A stretch of DNA of 16,127 nucleotides from JBJXGF01 sp046153015 (GCA_046153015.1 JBJXGF010000273.1:1-16127); one strand, 5' to 3'. Shown: positions 1-8,332, counted from the stretch's first letter. Translations and numbers: made by a program. The notes: generated from the letters alone by a model not told the origin.

Positions 1-53
1 GGCGGCGCCCCTGGCGCGCGCGGCGGCTCACGCCCCCGCTGCGCCGTCTTACG

Positions 54-1061
54 ATGGCGGCCGTGCGAGTCGTGATCACGGGCGGTTTCGGGTTCCTCGG
101 CCGGCTCGTGGCCCGCCGCGTCCTCGACGGCGGGCTGGTGGGGCCCGACGGCAAGGCGGCGCCGGTGACCGAGCTCGTGCTGGTCGACCAACCGGGCGCG
201 GTGCTGCGCCCGTTGCCCGTGCAGCTCGCCGACCCGCGAGTGGAGGCCGTCGAGGGCGACGTCGGCGACGAGGCGCTGCTCGCCGCGGCGTTGGCCGGCG
301 CCGCGTCGGTGTTCCACCTGGCCTCGGTCGTGAGCGCCGACGCCGAGGCCGACTTCGAACGGGCGATGGCCGTGAACGTGGACGGGCTGCGAGCCCTCGT
401 GGCGGCCTGCCGGGCGAGCGCGGGGGCGGCGCCGCCACGGCTGGTGTTCGCCAGCTCGGTCGCGGTCTTCGGCGGCGCGTACGCCGTCGGCGTCGTGGGC
501 GACGGGGTGAAGCAGACGCCGCATTCCACCTACGGGGTCACCAAGGCGATCGGCGAGCTGCTGGTCAACGAGGCCACCCGCAAGGGCTGGATCGACGGGC
601 GCTCGGCCCGGCTGGCGACCGTGGTCGTGCGCCCCGGCCGGCCCAACCTGGCCGCATCCTCGTTCGCCAGCGGCCTCTTCCGGGAGCCCCTCGCCGGCGA
701 CGAGGCGGTGATCCCCGTTCCGCTCGACACGCCGATCCTGGTCATCGGCCGCCGCGCCGCGGTGGCCGGCTTGGTGGCGCTGCACGACCTGGCCCCCGGC
801 GCGCTGGGCGACGATCGCGCCGTGGGGCTGCCGGCCATGGCGCTGACAGTGGGCGACATGGTGGAGGCCCTGCGCCGCTTCGCGGCTGCCGCCGGGCGCA
901 CGCTCGGCCCGCTCACGGTGGCGCCGGACCCACTGGTGAGCGCACTGGTGGGGAGCTGGCCGGGCCAGTGGGACAACACGCGAGCGCTGGCCCTCGGCCT
1001 CCCGGCCGACGTGACCCTGGAGCAGGTGATCGCCGACTACGTGGCCGACTACGGCTCCTAG
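54..1061 (+). CDS. denD: NAD-dependent epimerase/dehydratase, D-erythronate dehydrogenase (DenD)-like
   Basis: This is a 335-residue extended short-chain dehydrogenase. A Rossmann dinucleotide motif TGGFGFLG lies at residues 9-16, an acidic residue after strand 2 (VDQP, D45) suggests NAD rather than NADP, and the catalytic pair is Y160/K164 in STYGVTKAIGELL, with serines at 134-135. The stretches VFHLASVVSADAEADF, VVRPGRPN and SSFASGLFREPLAG resemble, from memory, the DenD subgroup. That subgroup oxidises D-erythronate at C2 in four-carbon sugar-acid catabolism. Length is normal for the family and no signal peptide is seen, so it should be cytosolic. No clear ribosome binding site precedes the ATG; a GTG three codons in is an alternative. 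Nothing interpretable was seen in bases 1-53. A gap of 143 bp separates it from the polysaccharide genes, so a link to them is unproven. The family call is firm; the DenD substrate is likely but not certain. Confidence 0.85.
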   Translation: MAAVRVVITGGFGFLGRLVARRVLDGGLVGPDGKAAPVTELVLVDQPGAVLRPLPVQLADPRVEAVEGDVGDEALLAAALAGAASVFHLASVVSADAEADFERAMAVNVDGLRALVAACRASAGAAPPRLVFASSVAVFGGAYAVGVVGDGVKQTPHSTYGVTKAIGELLVNEATRKGWIDGRSARLATVVVRPGRPNLAASSFASGLFREPLAGDEAVIPVPLDTPILVIGRRAAVAGLVALHDLAPGALGDDRAVGLPAMALTVGDMVEALRRFAAAAGRTLGPLTVAPDPLVSALVGSWPGQWDNTRALALGLPADVTLEQVIADYVADYGS

Positions 1062-1078
1062 CGTTCACATGTCGAGGG

Positions 1079-1147
1079 CGCCCGATCGCGCTCGGCGCGA
1101 ACATCGGCGAGTACCAGGCGGGACCGCTCTTCATCAACAACGGGTAG
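1079..1147 (+). pseudogene. possible orphan 3' remnant of a coding sequence (no start)
   Basis: Between the dehydrogenase and the Wzz-like gene, one forward frame reads 22 codons ending at TAG (1145-1147). G or C occupies the third position in 21 of the 22, the same bias as real genes here. The peptide ends in GANIGEYQAGPLFINNG, which looks protein-like. No in-frame start or ribosome binding site is visible upstream, and the frame differs from that of the dehydrogenase. It may be the tail of a lost gene or chance. I do not recognise the family. Confidence 0.2.
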
Positions 1148-1204
1148 CATTGGGCGGCGGCTACGCAGTGATTTAACGGGCCAAACTCTCCCTCGAGGCG
1201 GTAG

Positions 1205-3715
1205 ATGGCGGGCTTGAAGAGCGCTATGACCACGCAGACTGAACCCACGATCCTCGGGGCGATCTGGCGACACCGGCACCTGGCGGGCGCAATTGTGCTC
1301 GGGTGCGGCGTGCTCGGCGCGTTGGCCGGCACAGTGGGCTCGCAGACGTACAAGGCCGAGGCGACGATGGTGGTGGAGGACCCGCGCAGCGGGTCGCAGC
1401 TGCTGCCGAGCCGCACCGAGCCGGCCGGCTATGTAAACCAGGCGGCTGCAATTCTGACCACCGAGGTGCTGGCGAAGAACGCCGCAGCGAAGGCCACCGA
1501 GCAGCTGCGGGCGGCGGCCAAGCAGGAGGCGAGCGGCTCGGTGAGCTTCGGGGCCGCCAGCCCCATCACCGTGCAGCGCAACGGCACGGTCGAGCTCCAG
1601 CTGCCCAACGGCCGGATGTGGCTGCGCCCGAACGGCGTGGTCGAGCTGGAGCCCGGACGCGTGCTGCTGAACGAGAAGGGCCAGGTGCTGCGCCCCGACG
1701 GGTCGCCGGTGCCCGGCCCCACCGGCGAGGCGCTCCAGGTGAGCGCCGACGATCAGGTGATAGCCCGTTCCGACGGCTACCTGATCGTGATCGACTCCCG
1801 GGGCGGCCGCCTGGTGGTGGGCCCCGACGGCAAGCTGGTCACGGCCGGTGCGCCCGGCGCGGCGGCCCAGTCGGGCGACGTGCTGACCGGCGCCTCGAGC
1901 GACGTGATGACCCTGCGCTTCGGCGACAAGCTGGTCACTGTGCCCGGCCAGAGCCGGGCCACGCTCACCCGGGCCGACGGCGCGCCGCTCACCCGCCCGC
2001 AGCTCTCCGCGCCGATCGGACCGACCGAGAAGCTGCTGGTGGTCACCACTGAGGGCACGGCCGCGGGGCTCACCAGCGCAGGTCAGCTGTTGGTGGTGGA
2101 GAAGAGCGGGGCCACGAGCCAGCTCAGCGAAGAGATGACCGTCATCGCCGAGAGCGACAACTCGACCGCGAACAAGAGCGCGCAGGGCCCCGCCCTCGAG
2201 TACGAGAAGCTGACCGCGGACGACCTGCGGGCCGGCCTCGCGGTCACCACCGATCCCGAGAGCAGCGTCATCGAGCTGTCGTTCCAGGCGTCCACGCCCG
2301 AGGTGGCGATGGTCGGCGCCAACGCGCTGGTGGCGGCGTACCAGGACCAGCGGCGGGTGCAGGCCAGCGGCGACTCCTCCAGCGAGTTCGACCGCATCGA
2401 GACCGCCATCCGTTCGGTCAACGCCGAGCTCGGGGTGATCGACCGCGACCTCGCCGCCGCCCGCGCCTCGACCAGCAGCCGCACCGAGCTGCAGGCCCAG
2501 TACGAGTCGCTGATCGAGCAGCTCGCGCTGGCCACCCGAGCGGGCGTGGGCCCGGCCAACCGGGATCGGGTGTTGGATCTCCGCGACCAGCTCGACACCG
2601 TCCGGGCGGTGATCGACGCCGGCGAGAAGACGCCCAAGGTCAACGACCTGAACGAACGCAAGCGGTCGGTGCTGGCCCGGTTGGCGCAGCTCGAGGACCA
2701 GCGGGGCAAGCTGCAGTTCGAGGCCAAGACGCTGGCGGACGACGTCGTGCTGTTCTCGCCCGCCCAGGAGGCGGCCCAGGTCGGCCTCGGCAGCCTGCGC
2801 CTGGCGCTCGTGGGTCTGGTGCTGGGTCTGGCGCCGGCCGCTGCGGTGGCCTACGTCCGGGAGCTGCGCAAGCCCAAGCTGGAGTCGGCGTCGGCGATCG
2901 AGGGCGTGCTCGGCGTGCCGCTGCTGGCCGAGATCCCCGACTACAAGCACGAGCGGCTGCGCGGCCACCTTCCCGTGCTGGAGAACCCCGATTCGCACGT
3001 GGCCGAGGCCTACCGGTTCGGCGCCGCGGCGATCTCGATCGACCGCTCGGTCCACGGAGGCTCCGTCCTCGGCGTGGTGTCGGCGTCGGTGGGCGAGGGC
3101 AAGACCAGCCTGGTCGCCAACCTCAGCCTGGCGCTGGCCCAGACCCAGCCCTCGCTCGTGGCCATCGACGCCGACCTCGAGGGCCAGGTGCTCTCGCTCC
3201 TGCTCGAGCGGGCCACCAACGCCCGCCCGTCCCTGCGGGGCTTGGCCGACGTGCTGCGCGGCCGCGGCTCGGTGAACGACGTGGTGCAGTACCTCGAGTT
3301 CCCGAACGGCACTGCCATCAGCCTGGTCAGCGGCGGCGCCGAGGCGGCCCAGGTCGGCGGGCTGTTCGGCACCCGCACCGCGCGCGAGTTCTTCGACGAC
3401 GTGGGCGCCCGCTACGAGACAGCCCTCGTCGACGTGCCGCCCCTGCTCTCGGTGGCCTACGCGGCGAAGGTGATTCGCGACCTCGACGCGGTGATCGTCG
3501 TCGTGCCCCATCGGATGGGTCGGCGTGACCTCGAGGAGCTGAAGGACCGTCTCGCCTTCGTCGGCGTGCCGGTGGCCGGCTTCATCTACACGCGTACGCC
3601 GCTGCGCCAGCTGCGCACCAGCTCGGTGGCGGCCCTGCAGTACGACCTCGGAGGCAAGCCGACCGACCGCAAGAAGTGGTCTAAGCGCCTTCCGGGCGTG
3701 CGCGTCGGCTCGTGA
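1205..3715 (+). CDS. Wzz-type chain-length regulator fused to BY-kinase-like ATPase domain
   Basis: This 836-residue polysaccharide co-polymerase should sit in the cytoplasmic membrane and control chain length and export. Domains in order: a membrane helix at about 27-45; the first half of a Wzz domain at about 48-105; an unusual beta-rich, Gly/Asp-repeat insert at about 115-328; the second Wzz half at about 335-388 (LTADDLRAGLAVTTDPESS); a helical/coiled-coil stretch at about 390-510; a second membrane helix at about 530-550; and a P-loop ATPase at about 560-800. Walker A is SASVGEGKTS (626-635), Walker A' is LVAIDADLEG (651-660) and Walker B is ALVDVPP (740-746). The EAYR motif (601-604) lacks the usual following LRTN. 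No C-terminal tyrosine cluster is present: only Y795 and Y813 fall in the last 50 residues, so tyrosine autophosphorylation is doubtful. GAGG at 1195-1198 supports the ATG at 1205; an ATG at 1226 preceded by GAAGAG is an alternative. It heads the operon and overlaps the next gene by 4 bp. Confidence 0.88.
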   Translation: MAGLKSAMTTQTEPTILGAIWRHRHLAGAIVLGCGVLGALAGTVGSQTYKAEATMVVEDPRSGSQLLPSRTEPAGYVNQAAAILTTEVLAKNAAAKATEQLRAAAKQEASGSVSFGAASPITVQRNGTVELQLPNGRMWLRPNGVVELEPGRVLLNEKGQVLRPDGSPVPGPTGEALQVSADDQVIARSDGYLIVIDSRGGRLVVGPDGKLVTAGAPGAAAQSGDVLTGASSDVMTLRFGDKLVTVPGQSRATLTRADGAPLTRPQLSAPIGPTEKLLVVTTEGTAAGLTSAGQLLVVEKSGATSQLSEEMTVIAESDNSTANKSAQGPALEYEKLTADDLRAGLAVTTDPESSVIELSFQASTPEVAMVGANALVAAYQDQRRVQASGDSSSEFDRIETAIRSVNAELGVIDRDLAAARASTSSRTELQAQYESLIEQLALATRAGVGPANRDRVLDLRDQLDTVRAVIDAGEKTPKVNDLNERKRSVLARLAQLEDQRGKLQFEAKTLADDVVLFSPAQEAAQVGLGSLRLALVGLVLGLAPAAAVAYVRELRKPKLESASAIEGVLGVPLLAEIPDYKHERLRGHLPVLENPDSHVAEAYRFGAAAISIDRSVHGGSVLGVVSASVGEGKTSLVANLSLALAQTQPSLVAIDADLEGQVLSLLLERATNARPSLRGLADVLRGRGSVNDVVQYLEFPNGTAISLVSGGAEAAQVGGLFGTRTAREFFDDVGARYETALVDVPPLLSVAYAAKVIRDLDAVIVVVPHRMGRRDLEELKDRLAFVGVPVAGFIYTRTPLRQLRTSSVAALQYDLGGKPTDRKKWSKRLPGVRVGS

Positions 3716-4992
3716 ATGACGCGAGCAGCTCACCGTTGAAAGTGCTGATCGGGGCCTTCTCCTGCAACCCGGGGGAAGGCTCGGAAGAGGGGGCCGGCTG
3801 GTCCTGGTCGGCGGCCGCGGCCGTGCACCACGAGGTCTGGTTGGCCACGCAGGCCCGGTACGAGCCGGTGATCGAGAAGGCGCTGGCCCGAACCGGGCTG
3901 GCGGGCAGGCTCCACCCGGTCTATCTGCCCGAGGTGATCAGCCGCTTCGAGGGGCGCCCGCCGCTCGAGCATCAACGTCTCCGCTACGCCGCCTGGCAGC
4001 GCAGCCTCGTCCACCACGCCCGCCGGCTGCACGACGAGATCGGCTTCGACGTCATCCATCACCTCACCTGGAGCGGGGACTGGTTCCCCTGCGGGCTGAG
4101 CCGGGTGGCGGGCCGCGGCCCGCACGACCCGGCCTTCGTGTGGGGCCCCGTCGGCGGGGCGTCGCGTCCGCAGTGGCGCATCGCCGGCCTGGTCGGCGCC
4201 CGCGCCTTCGCCGAGGAGGCCACGCGAGCCGTGGTCACCGGCGCCGGCCGGGCCGCGTTCGGCGCGCGCCACGCCCGCCGGGCCGATCTCGTGATCGCGC
4301 AGAACCACGACGTGGCCGCCCGCTTCAACCGCTATGGCTGGAAGCTGATGATCGAGCCGAACATCGGCGTCGACCTCGACGAGATCGTTGCGGCCAAGGC
4401 AGCAGCGCCGGACAGCAGCGGCGGCCCGGTGGCCGTGTTCGCCGGCCGCCTCCTCATCTGGAAAGGCGTGGCCCTCGCCGTCGCCGCGCTGGCCCGCCCC
4501 GAGGCGGCCCGCTGGCGGCTGCACATCTACGGCTCCGGGCCCCAGGAGACGGCGTTGCGCCGCCAAGCCCGCGAGCTCGGGTTGGAGGACCGCGTGACGT
4601 TCTTCGGCCGACGCCCCCGGCCCGAGGTGCTGGCCGCGGTCGGCGCGGCGGATGTGTTCGTGTTCCCGAGCATGCACGACAGCGCCGGCTGGGTCGTGGC
4701 CGAGGCGATGGCAGCCGGCGCCCCGGTGCTCTGCCTCGACGAGGCCGGGCCGCGCACGCTGGTGGGCCACGCCGACGGCGTGCGGGTGCCCGCCCGCGGC
4801 GACGTCGTCGGCGCGTTGGCCGCCGGCTTCGACCAGGCGGCGCGGTGTCGGCCCAACGCGATGCGCTGGTCGTTCGACAGGCTGCCGGCCATCGTCGACG
4901 CCGCCTACGCGCGCGCCGTGTTCGCCCGGCGCGGCCGGCTCGGCCCTGACGCCACCCGGTCGGATGGGTTGGCGCTGCAGGACGCGTCGTGA
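3712..4992 (+). CDS. glycosyltransferase family 4 (GT-B fold)
   Basis: This 426-residue cytosolic retaining glycosyltransferase probably adds one sugar from a nucleotide donor to a lipid-linked repeat unit. The N-terminal half opens with VLIGAFSCNPGEGSEEGAGW (11-30), the acceptor-side Rossmann strand and glycine loop common in GT4 proteins. The C-terminal donor domain has VFAGRLLIWKG (242-252) and then PSMHDSAGWVVAEAMAAG (319-336). The usual E-X7-E signature appears as D323-X7-E331, an acidic but non-canonical first position. Translation starts at GTG (3712), which overlaps the TGA of the Wzz-like gene (GTGA), implying coupling. The nearby ATG at 3716 is out of frame. The family is secure; the donor and acceptor sugars cannot be read from sequence. 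Confidence 0.9.
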   Translation: MNDASSSPLKVLIGAFSCNPGEGSEEGAGWSWSAAAAVHHEVWLATQARYEPVIEKALARTGLAGRLHPVYLPEVISRFEGRPPLEHQRLRYAAWQRSLVHHARRLHDEIGFDVIHHLTWSGDWFPCGLSRVAGRGPHDPAFVWGPVGGASRPQWRIAGLVGARAFAEEATRAVVTGAGRAAFGARHARRADLVIAQNHDVAARFNRYGWKLMIEPNIGVDLDEIVAAKAAAPDSSGGPVAVFAGRLLIWKGVALAVAALARPEAARWRLHIYGSGPQETALRRQARELGLEDRVTFFGRRPRPEVLAAVGAADVFVFPSMHDSAGWVVAEAMAAGAPVLCLDEAGPRTLVGHADGVRVPARGDVVGALAAGFDQAARCRPNAMRWSFDRLPAIVDAAYARAVFARRGRLGPDATRSDGLALQDAS

Positions 4993-6167
4993 GCCGACTG
5001 CCCGAACGCAGCGTCTGCGTCCTGCACGTGCTGCCCGACCTCGCCCTTGGCGGTGGACAGGTGATCGTCCGCAACCTCGTGTCCGAGCCGGTGGAGGGGG
5101 TCCGCCACGAGGTGGCCGCGCTGCGGGGCGGGGTGATGGCCGACTCGTTCGCGCGAGCCGGTGTGCCGGTCTGGGTGGCCGACGCCCGCTCGCCGGTGCA
5201 GCTCGCCCGCGCGGTGCGCGACTTGGCCGCGAAGGTGCGACGCGAAGGCGTCGACGTGATCCATACCAATAACACGCCGCTCGATCGCTTCGTGGGGGTG
5301 GTGGTCGCCCGGGTGACGGGCCGGCCGACCGTGAACACGCTGATGGCGATCGCCAGCTCGCACCGGCCACGTCTGGAAGGCGAGCCGCTCACCCGCTTCG
5401 CCCGCCGCCGGGCCGGCAACCTCGTCAACCGGGCCGTGGCCCGCTTCGGGGTCGACCAGATCGTCGCGCTGTCCGACACCGTGCGCCGCGCGCACGCCGA
5501 GGCGCTGAAGGTGCCCTGCGAGAGGATCGAGGTGCTGCACCCGGGCGTGCCCACGCCCGAGGCGCCGGCCGCCGCCGACATCGCACGCCGCCGTCAAGAG
5601 TTGGGCCTGGACGGCGCCTACCCGGTCCTGATCTGCGTGGGCCGCCTCGAGGAGAACAAGGGCCAGCGGGACCTTCCGGCGGCGTTGGCCCGCATCGTGG
5701 AGCGCCTGCCCGACGCCTGCCTGCTGCTGGCCGGCGACGGGCCCGACCGCGCGCGGCTCGAACGCAGCTTCGCTGAGGCCGGCCTGGCCGACCACGTGCG
5801 CGTGCTGGGCCAGCGCCAAGACGTGCCCGTGCTGCTGCGCTGCAGCCAGGTGCTGGTGAGCACCGCCCATCACGAGGGCTTCGGGATGGCGGTGCTCGAA
5901 GCGATGGCGGCGGGCTGCGCGGTGGCGGCGTACGACAACGACCACGTGGCCATCCGTGAGTTCGTGACCGACGGCGTGGACGGGCGGCTCGTGGCGGAGG
6001 ACCCTCAGCGCCTCGCCGCGGCTGTGATGGAGCTGGCCGATTCGCCCGAGCGGCTGGGCGAGGCCGGCCGGGCCGCCGCGGCCAAGGCGGCGGCGCTCAC
6101 CTCGCAGGCCAGCGCGCGCCGCTACGCGTCCCTGTACCGCGACCTCGCGACGCGCCGCCGCGGCTGA
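4989..6167 (+). CDS. glycosyltransferase family 4 (GT-B fold)
   Basis: This 392-residue second GT4 enzyme is expected to act in the cytoplasm on the growing lipid-linked oligosaccharide. The N-terminal domain has VLHVLPDLALGGGQ (11-24), the glycine-rich loop typical of the family. The linker region reads LSDTVRRAHAE and VLHPGVPTPE. The donor domain has ICVGRLEENKGQRDLP (215-230) with the conserved arginine and lysine, LLAGDGPDRARLE, and a canonical E296-X7-E304 in HHEGFGMAVLEAMAAGC. It begins at GTG 4989, inside the stop of the preceding GT4 (GTGA), so the three genes from 1205 are almost certainly one translationally coupled transcript. It keeps the full catalytic signature that its upstream neighbour varies. 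The specific linkage is unknown. Confidence 0.92.
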   Translation: MSRLPERSVCVLHVLPDLALGGGQVIVRNLVSEPVEGVRHEVAALRGGVMADSFARAGVPVWVADARSPVQLARAVRDLAAKVRREGVDVIHTNNTPLDRFVGVVVARVTGRPTVNTLMAIASSHRPRLEGEPLTRFARRRAGNLVNRAVARFGVDQIVALSDTVRRAHAEALKVPCERIEVLHPGVPTPEAPAAADIARRRQELGLDGAYPVLICVGRLEENKGQRDLPAALARIVERLPDACLLLAGDGPDRARLERSFAEAGLADHVRVLGQRQDVPVLLRCSQVLVSTAHHEGFGMAVLEAMAAGCAVAAYDNDHVAIREFVTDGVDGRLVAEDPQRLAAAVMELADSPERLGEAGRAAAAKAAALTSQASARRYASLYRDLATRRRG

Positions 6168-6231
6168 ACCGGCCCCGGCCGACGCGGCGCCGCACGCAGC
6201 ACACGCAGCAACATCGCAACGGAACGACCCA

Positions 6232-6239
6232 GGTGGAGG
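6232..6239 (+). promoter_or_regulatory. strong ribosome binding site for the 688-residue protein
   Basis: GGTGGAGG lies four bases before the ATG at 6244. It is among the best Shine-Dalgarno matches in the window and fixes that start. The 76-bp gap after the second GT4 gene shows no terminator-like hairpin, so continued transcription from the upstream operon is plausible. Confidence 0.7.
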
Positions 6240-6243
6240 CAAA

Positions 6244-8310
6244 ATGCTCGACGGCGCGCGCCGGCTGCTGACCGACCGCTTCGAGGTGGAGGCGCGACGA
6301 GGGCGGGTGGGCGCCGAGCCGGCCACCGACGGGCAACCCCGGCGGGTGCTCGACGCCGAACGCCGCCTCTCGATCGACCACGGCGCCCTGCGCATCGGCC
6401 CGCTGGCGCGGCCCGGCTGGGGGCGCGAGGGCATCGCGTACGGCCCCTTCGAGCGCCGGCCCGGCCGGGTGCTCGCCGTGCACCTGCTGAACGGGCACAA
6501 CACCTCCGAGAGCTACGCGCTGGAGGGCATGCCGCGCCGGGTCGCCCGCTGGGCGGTCGGCAGCCAGACCGATCCGCTGTGGCAGCGAGCGCTGCGCTTC
6601 CCGCTGTCGCGCCAGCGCGAGTCTCCGCTGCGCAAGCTCGAGTGCTGGTGGCACAGCCGGAAGCCGGCGCCGGTGTCGGTGACCGACAACTTGATGGTGG
6701 GGTGGTTCCCGGCGCCCGACGCGGCGGGGCCCGCCGCCGGCGGCAGCGGCGTGGTGGTCCACGCCACCGGGCCCTACAACGGCGAGCTGCGCGTGACCGC
6801 CGCGGGCGGCGCGGCCCCGGTGTTCCGAGGCCTCCAGAACCTGCCCGTTCACTACGTGTCGGTGCTGCGCGAACGCGGGGCGATGCACTATGCCGCCTCC
6901 GCCTATGCGGGGGCCAAGGGCCTGCCCGCCTACCCGCTGCTGCGTCCCCTCGGCGTCGACGACCGTCCGCTGCCGGAACAGGTCAGCCCCTGTCTGCACC
7001 AGGCGGTGCTCGGCCAGATCGGGTTCAGCTGCGACACGCGCCTCTACGAGGTGGTGGTGGAGGACCACGAGCCGTGGGCCACGTGGTGCAGCTCCGCCGT
7101 GGTGGCCGACCGGTTCGCCGAGCCCCCCGGACCGTTCACCGAGCGCGGCGCGGAGCGCGGCGGCGCCTGGACGGTCGAGGGCGGGCTGCGCATCGACGAC
7201 TCCGGCGTGGGGGCCGAGCCCGACGGGGCCGGCAGCGCCCGCCTCGAGGCGGAATCTCCCGCCGGTCTCGTGCACCTGGTGATCGAGGGGCTGACCGAGG
7301 GGGCCGAGGCGGGGCTGGCGTGGCGCTCCGACGGGCCCGACGACGAGTGGCGGGTGGTGCTGCGGGCCGACGAGATCCGCATCGAGACCGTGGTGGCCGG
7401 CGAGGTGGTGCGCAAGGAGATCCTTCCGAGGGCGCTCGGGCCGGGGGCGCACCGGCTGCAGCTCAACGACGACGGCGCCGAGGTGCGCGTGGCGCTCGAC
7501 GGGCTCGCCGTGGCCGAGCACGGCTGGGTCGACGAGCGGCTGACGGCGCAGCGCGGGGTGGCGCTCGCGCTGCGGGGCCCGTGCCGCGTCCGCGACCTCG
7601 AGGTCCACCCGCGGGTGGTGGCGCTGCCCCCCGGCGTGCTGGTGCCCAACCGCCCGATCCCCTTGGGCGGGACCGACGTGGTCGACTTCGGGTTCGAGCG
7701 GCCCGCGGCCGACCTCGACGGTGAGGAGGCGGCGCCCGGGCTGCAGTGGCGGAAGACGATGGGCCGCGGGCGCCTGGCGGTGGTCGAGCCCGGCATCGCC
7801 CGGTTCGACGCCGACCTCGACCGGCCGGTGCCGGACCGCACGATCTACAGCTTCGAGTGGCGCGATCCTGGCTTCTGCGACCTCGAGGTGACCGCCTGCG
7901 CCCCCGCCGGAGCGGGCGGCGGCGCCGGCCACCGGTCCCGCGTCGGGCTCTTCGTCGCCCAGGACGACACGAACTACTTCACCGTGAACATCTATCTCGA
8001 CGACTTCTACCCGGCGGCGTCGGCCTCGTGCTTCTTCCACCTGCGGGGCTTCGAGGACATCTACGACGCGGTGTGGGCGAACCTCGGCGAGCTCGTCTCG
8101 TGGCAGGCGCCCTTCCGCATCCGGCTCGTCTGCGCCGGCGACGCGTACCTCGTGCTGATCAACGACGAGCCGGTGCTGCACCGGGCGTTGAGCGACGTGC
8201 ACCCCGCCACCGAGGCTCTGCGCATCCAGCGCGTCGGCCTCCTGGCGAACTGGGAGTGGGGCAACGACACGGGCAGCACGGTCACCCGCTTCCGGGCTCG
8301 TGGCCGCTGA
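6244..8310 (+). CDS. hypothetical protein with two probable jelly-roll (LamG/ConA-like) domains
   Basis: I do not recognise a named family over the full 688 residues. No signal peptide or membrane helix is visible, so as read it is cytosolic. Residues 1-285 are a mixed, Trp- and His-containing region (LLNGHNTSESYALEG, KLECWWHSRKP, PVHYVSVLRERGAMHY). Residues 286-456 look like a beta-sandwich: VHLVIEGLTEGAEAGLAW, then DDEWRVVLRADEIRIET, GAHRLQLNDDGAEVRVALDG and a closing VRDLEVHPR. Residues 478-687 look like a second sandwich: RVGLFVAQDDTNYFTVNIYL, then FRIRLVCAGDAYLVLINDEPV and a closing WEWGNDTGSTVTRFRARGR. Such folds often bind or cleave glycans, so a role in handling the polysaccharide is an inference from fold and context. 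It is co-directional with the GT4 genes and ends 22 bp from the convergent GT2 gene. The gene itself is certain from the strong RBS and codon bias; the function is open. Confidence 0.75.
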   Translation: MLDGARRLLTDRFEVEARRGRVGAEPATDGQPRRVLDAERRLSIDHGALRIGPLARPGWGREGIAYGPFERRPGRVLAVHLLNGHNTSESYALEGMPRRVARWAVGSQTDPLWQRALRFPLSRQRESPLRKLECWWHSRKPAPVSVTDNLMVGWFPAPDAAGPAAGGSGVVVHATGPYNGELRVTAAGGAAPVFRGLQNLPVHYVSVLRERGAMHYAASAYAGAKGLPAYPLLRPLGVDDRPLPEQVSPCLHQAVLGQIGFSCDTRLYEVVVEDHEPWATWCSSAVVADRFAEPPGPFTERGAERGGAWTVEGGLRIDDSGVGAEPDGAGSARLEAESPAGLVHLVIEGLTEGAEAGLAWRSDGPDDEWRVVLRADEIRIETVVAGEVVRKEILPRALGPGAHRLQLNDDGAEVRVALDGLAVAEHGWVDERLTAQRGVALALRGPCRVRDLEVHPRVVALPPGVLVPNRPIPLGGTDVVDFGFERPAADLDGEEAAPGLQWRKTMGRGRLAVVEPGIARFDADLDRPVPDRTIYSFEWRDPGFCDLEVTACAPAGAGGGAGHRSRVGLFVAQDDTNYFTVNIYLDDFYPAASASCFFHLRGFEDIYDAVWANLGELVSWQAPFRIRLVCAGDAYLVLINDEPVLHRALSDVHPATEALRIQRVGLLANWEWGNDTGSTVTRFRARGR

Positions 8311-8332
8311 GGCCGAGCCGGCGAGCCCCGTC

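Noticed and set aside
1069..1176. 35-codon ATG-initiated small frame after the dehydrogenase
   Set aside because: It has no ribosome binding site, an Arg-rich product and weak codon bias; another frame over the same bases is more coding-like.
1058..3733. Very long open frame on the minus strand opposite the Wzz-like gene
   Set aside because: Its product is His/Gln/Arg/Gly-rich with no recognisable domain, while the plus strand encodes clear Wzz and P-loop motifs. It is a GC-rich antisense artefact.
3730..5370. Minus-strand open frame across the two GT4 genes
   Set aside because: It is Arg/Pro/Ala-rich low-complexity sequence, and the plus-strand frames carry full GT4 signatures.
6097..8202. 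Minus-strand open frame of about 700 codons opposite the jelly-roll gene
   Set aside because: The composition is typical of antisense shadow. The plus strand has a strong ribosome binding site and coherent beta-strand patterns.
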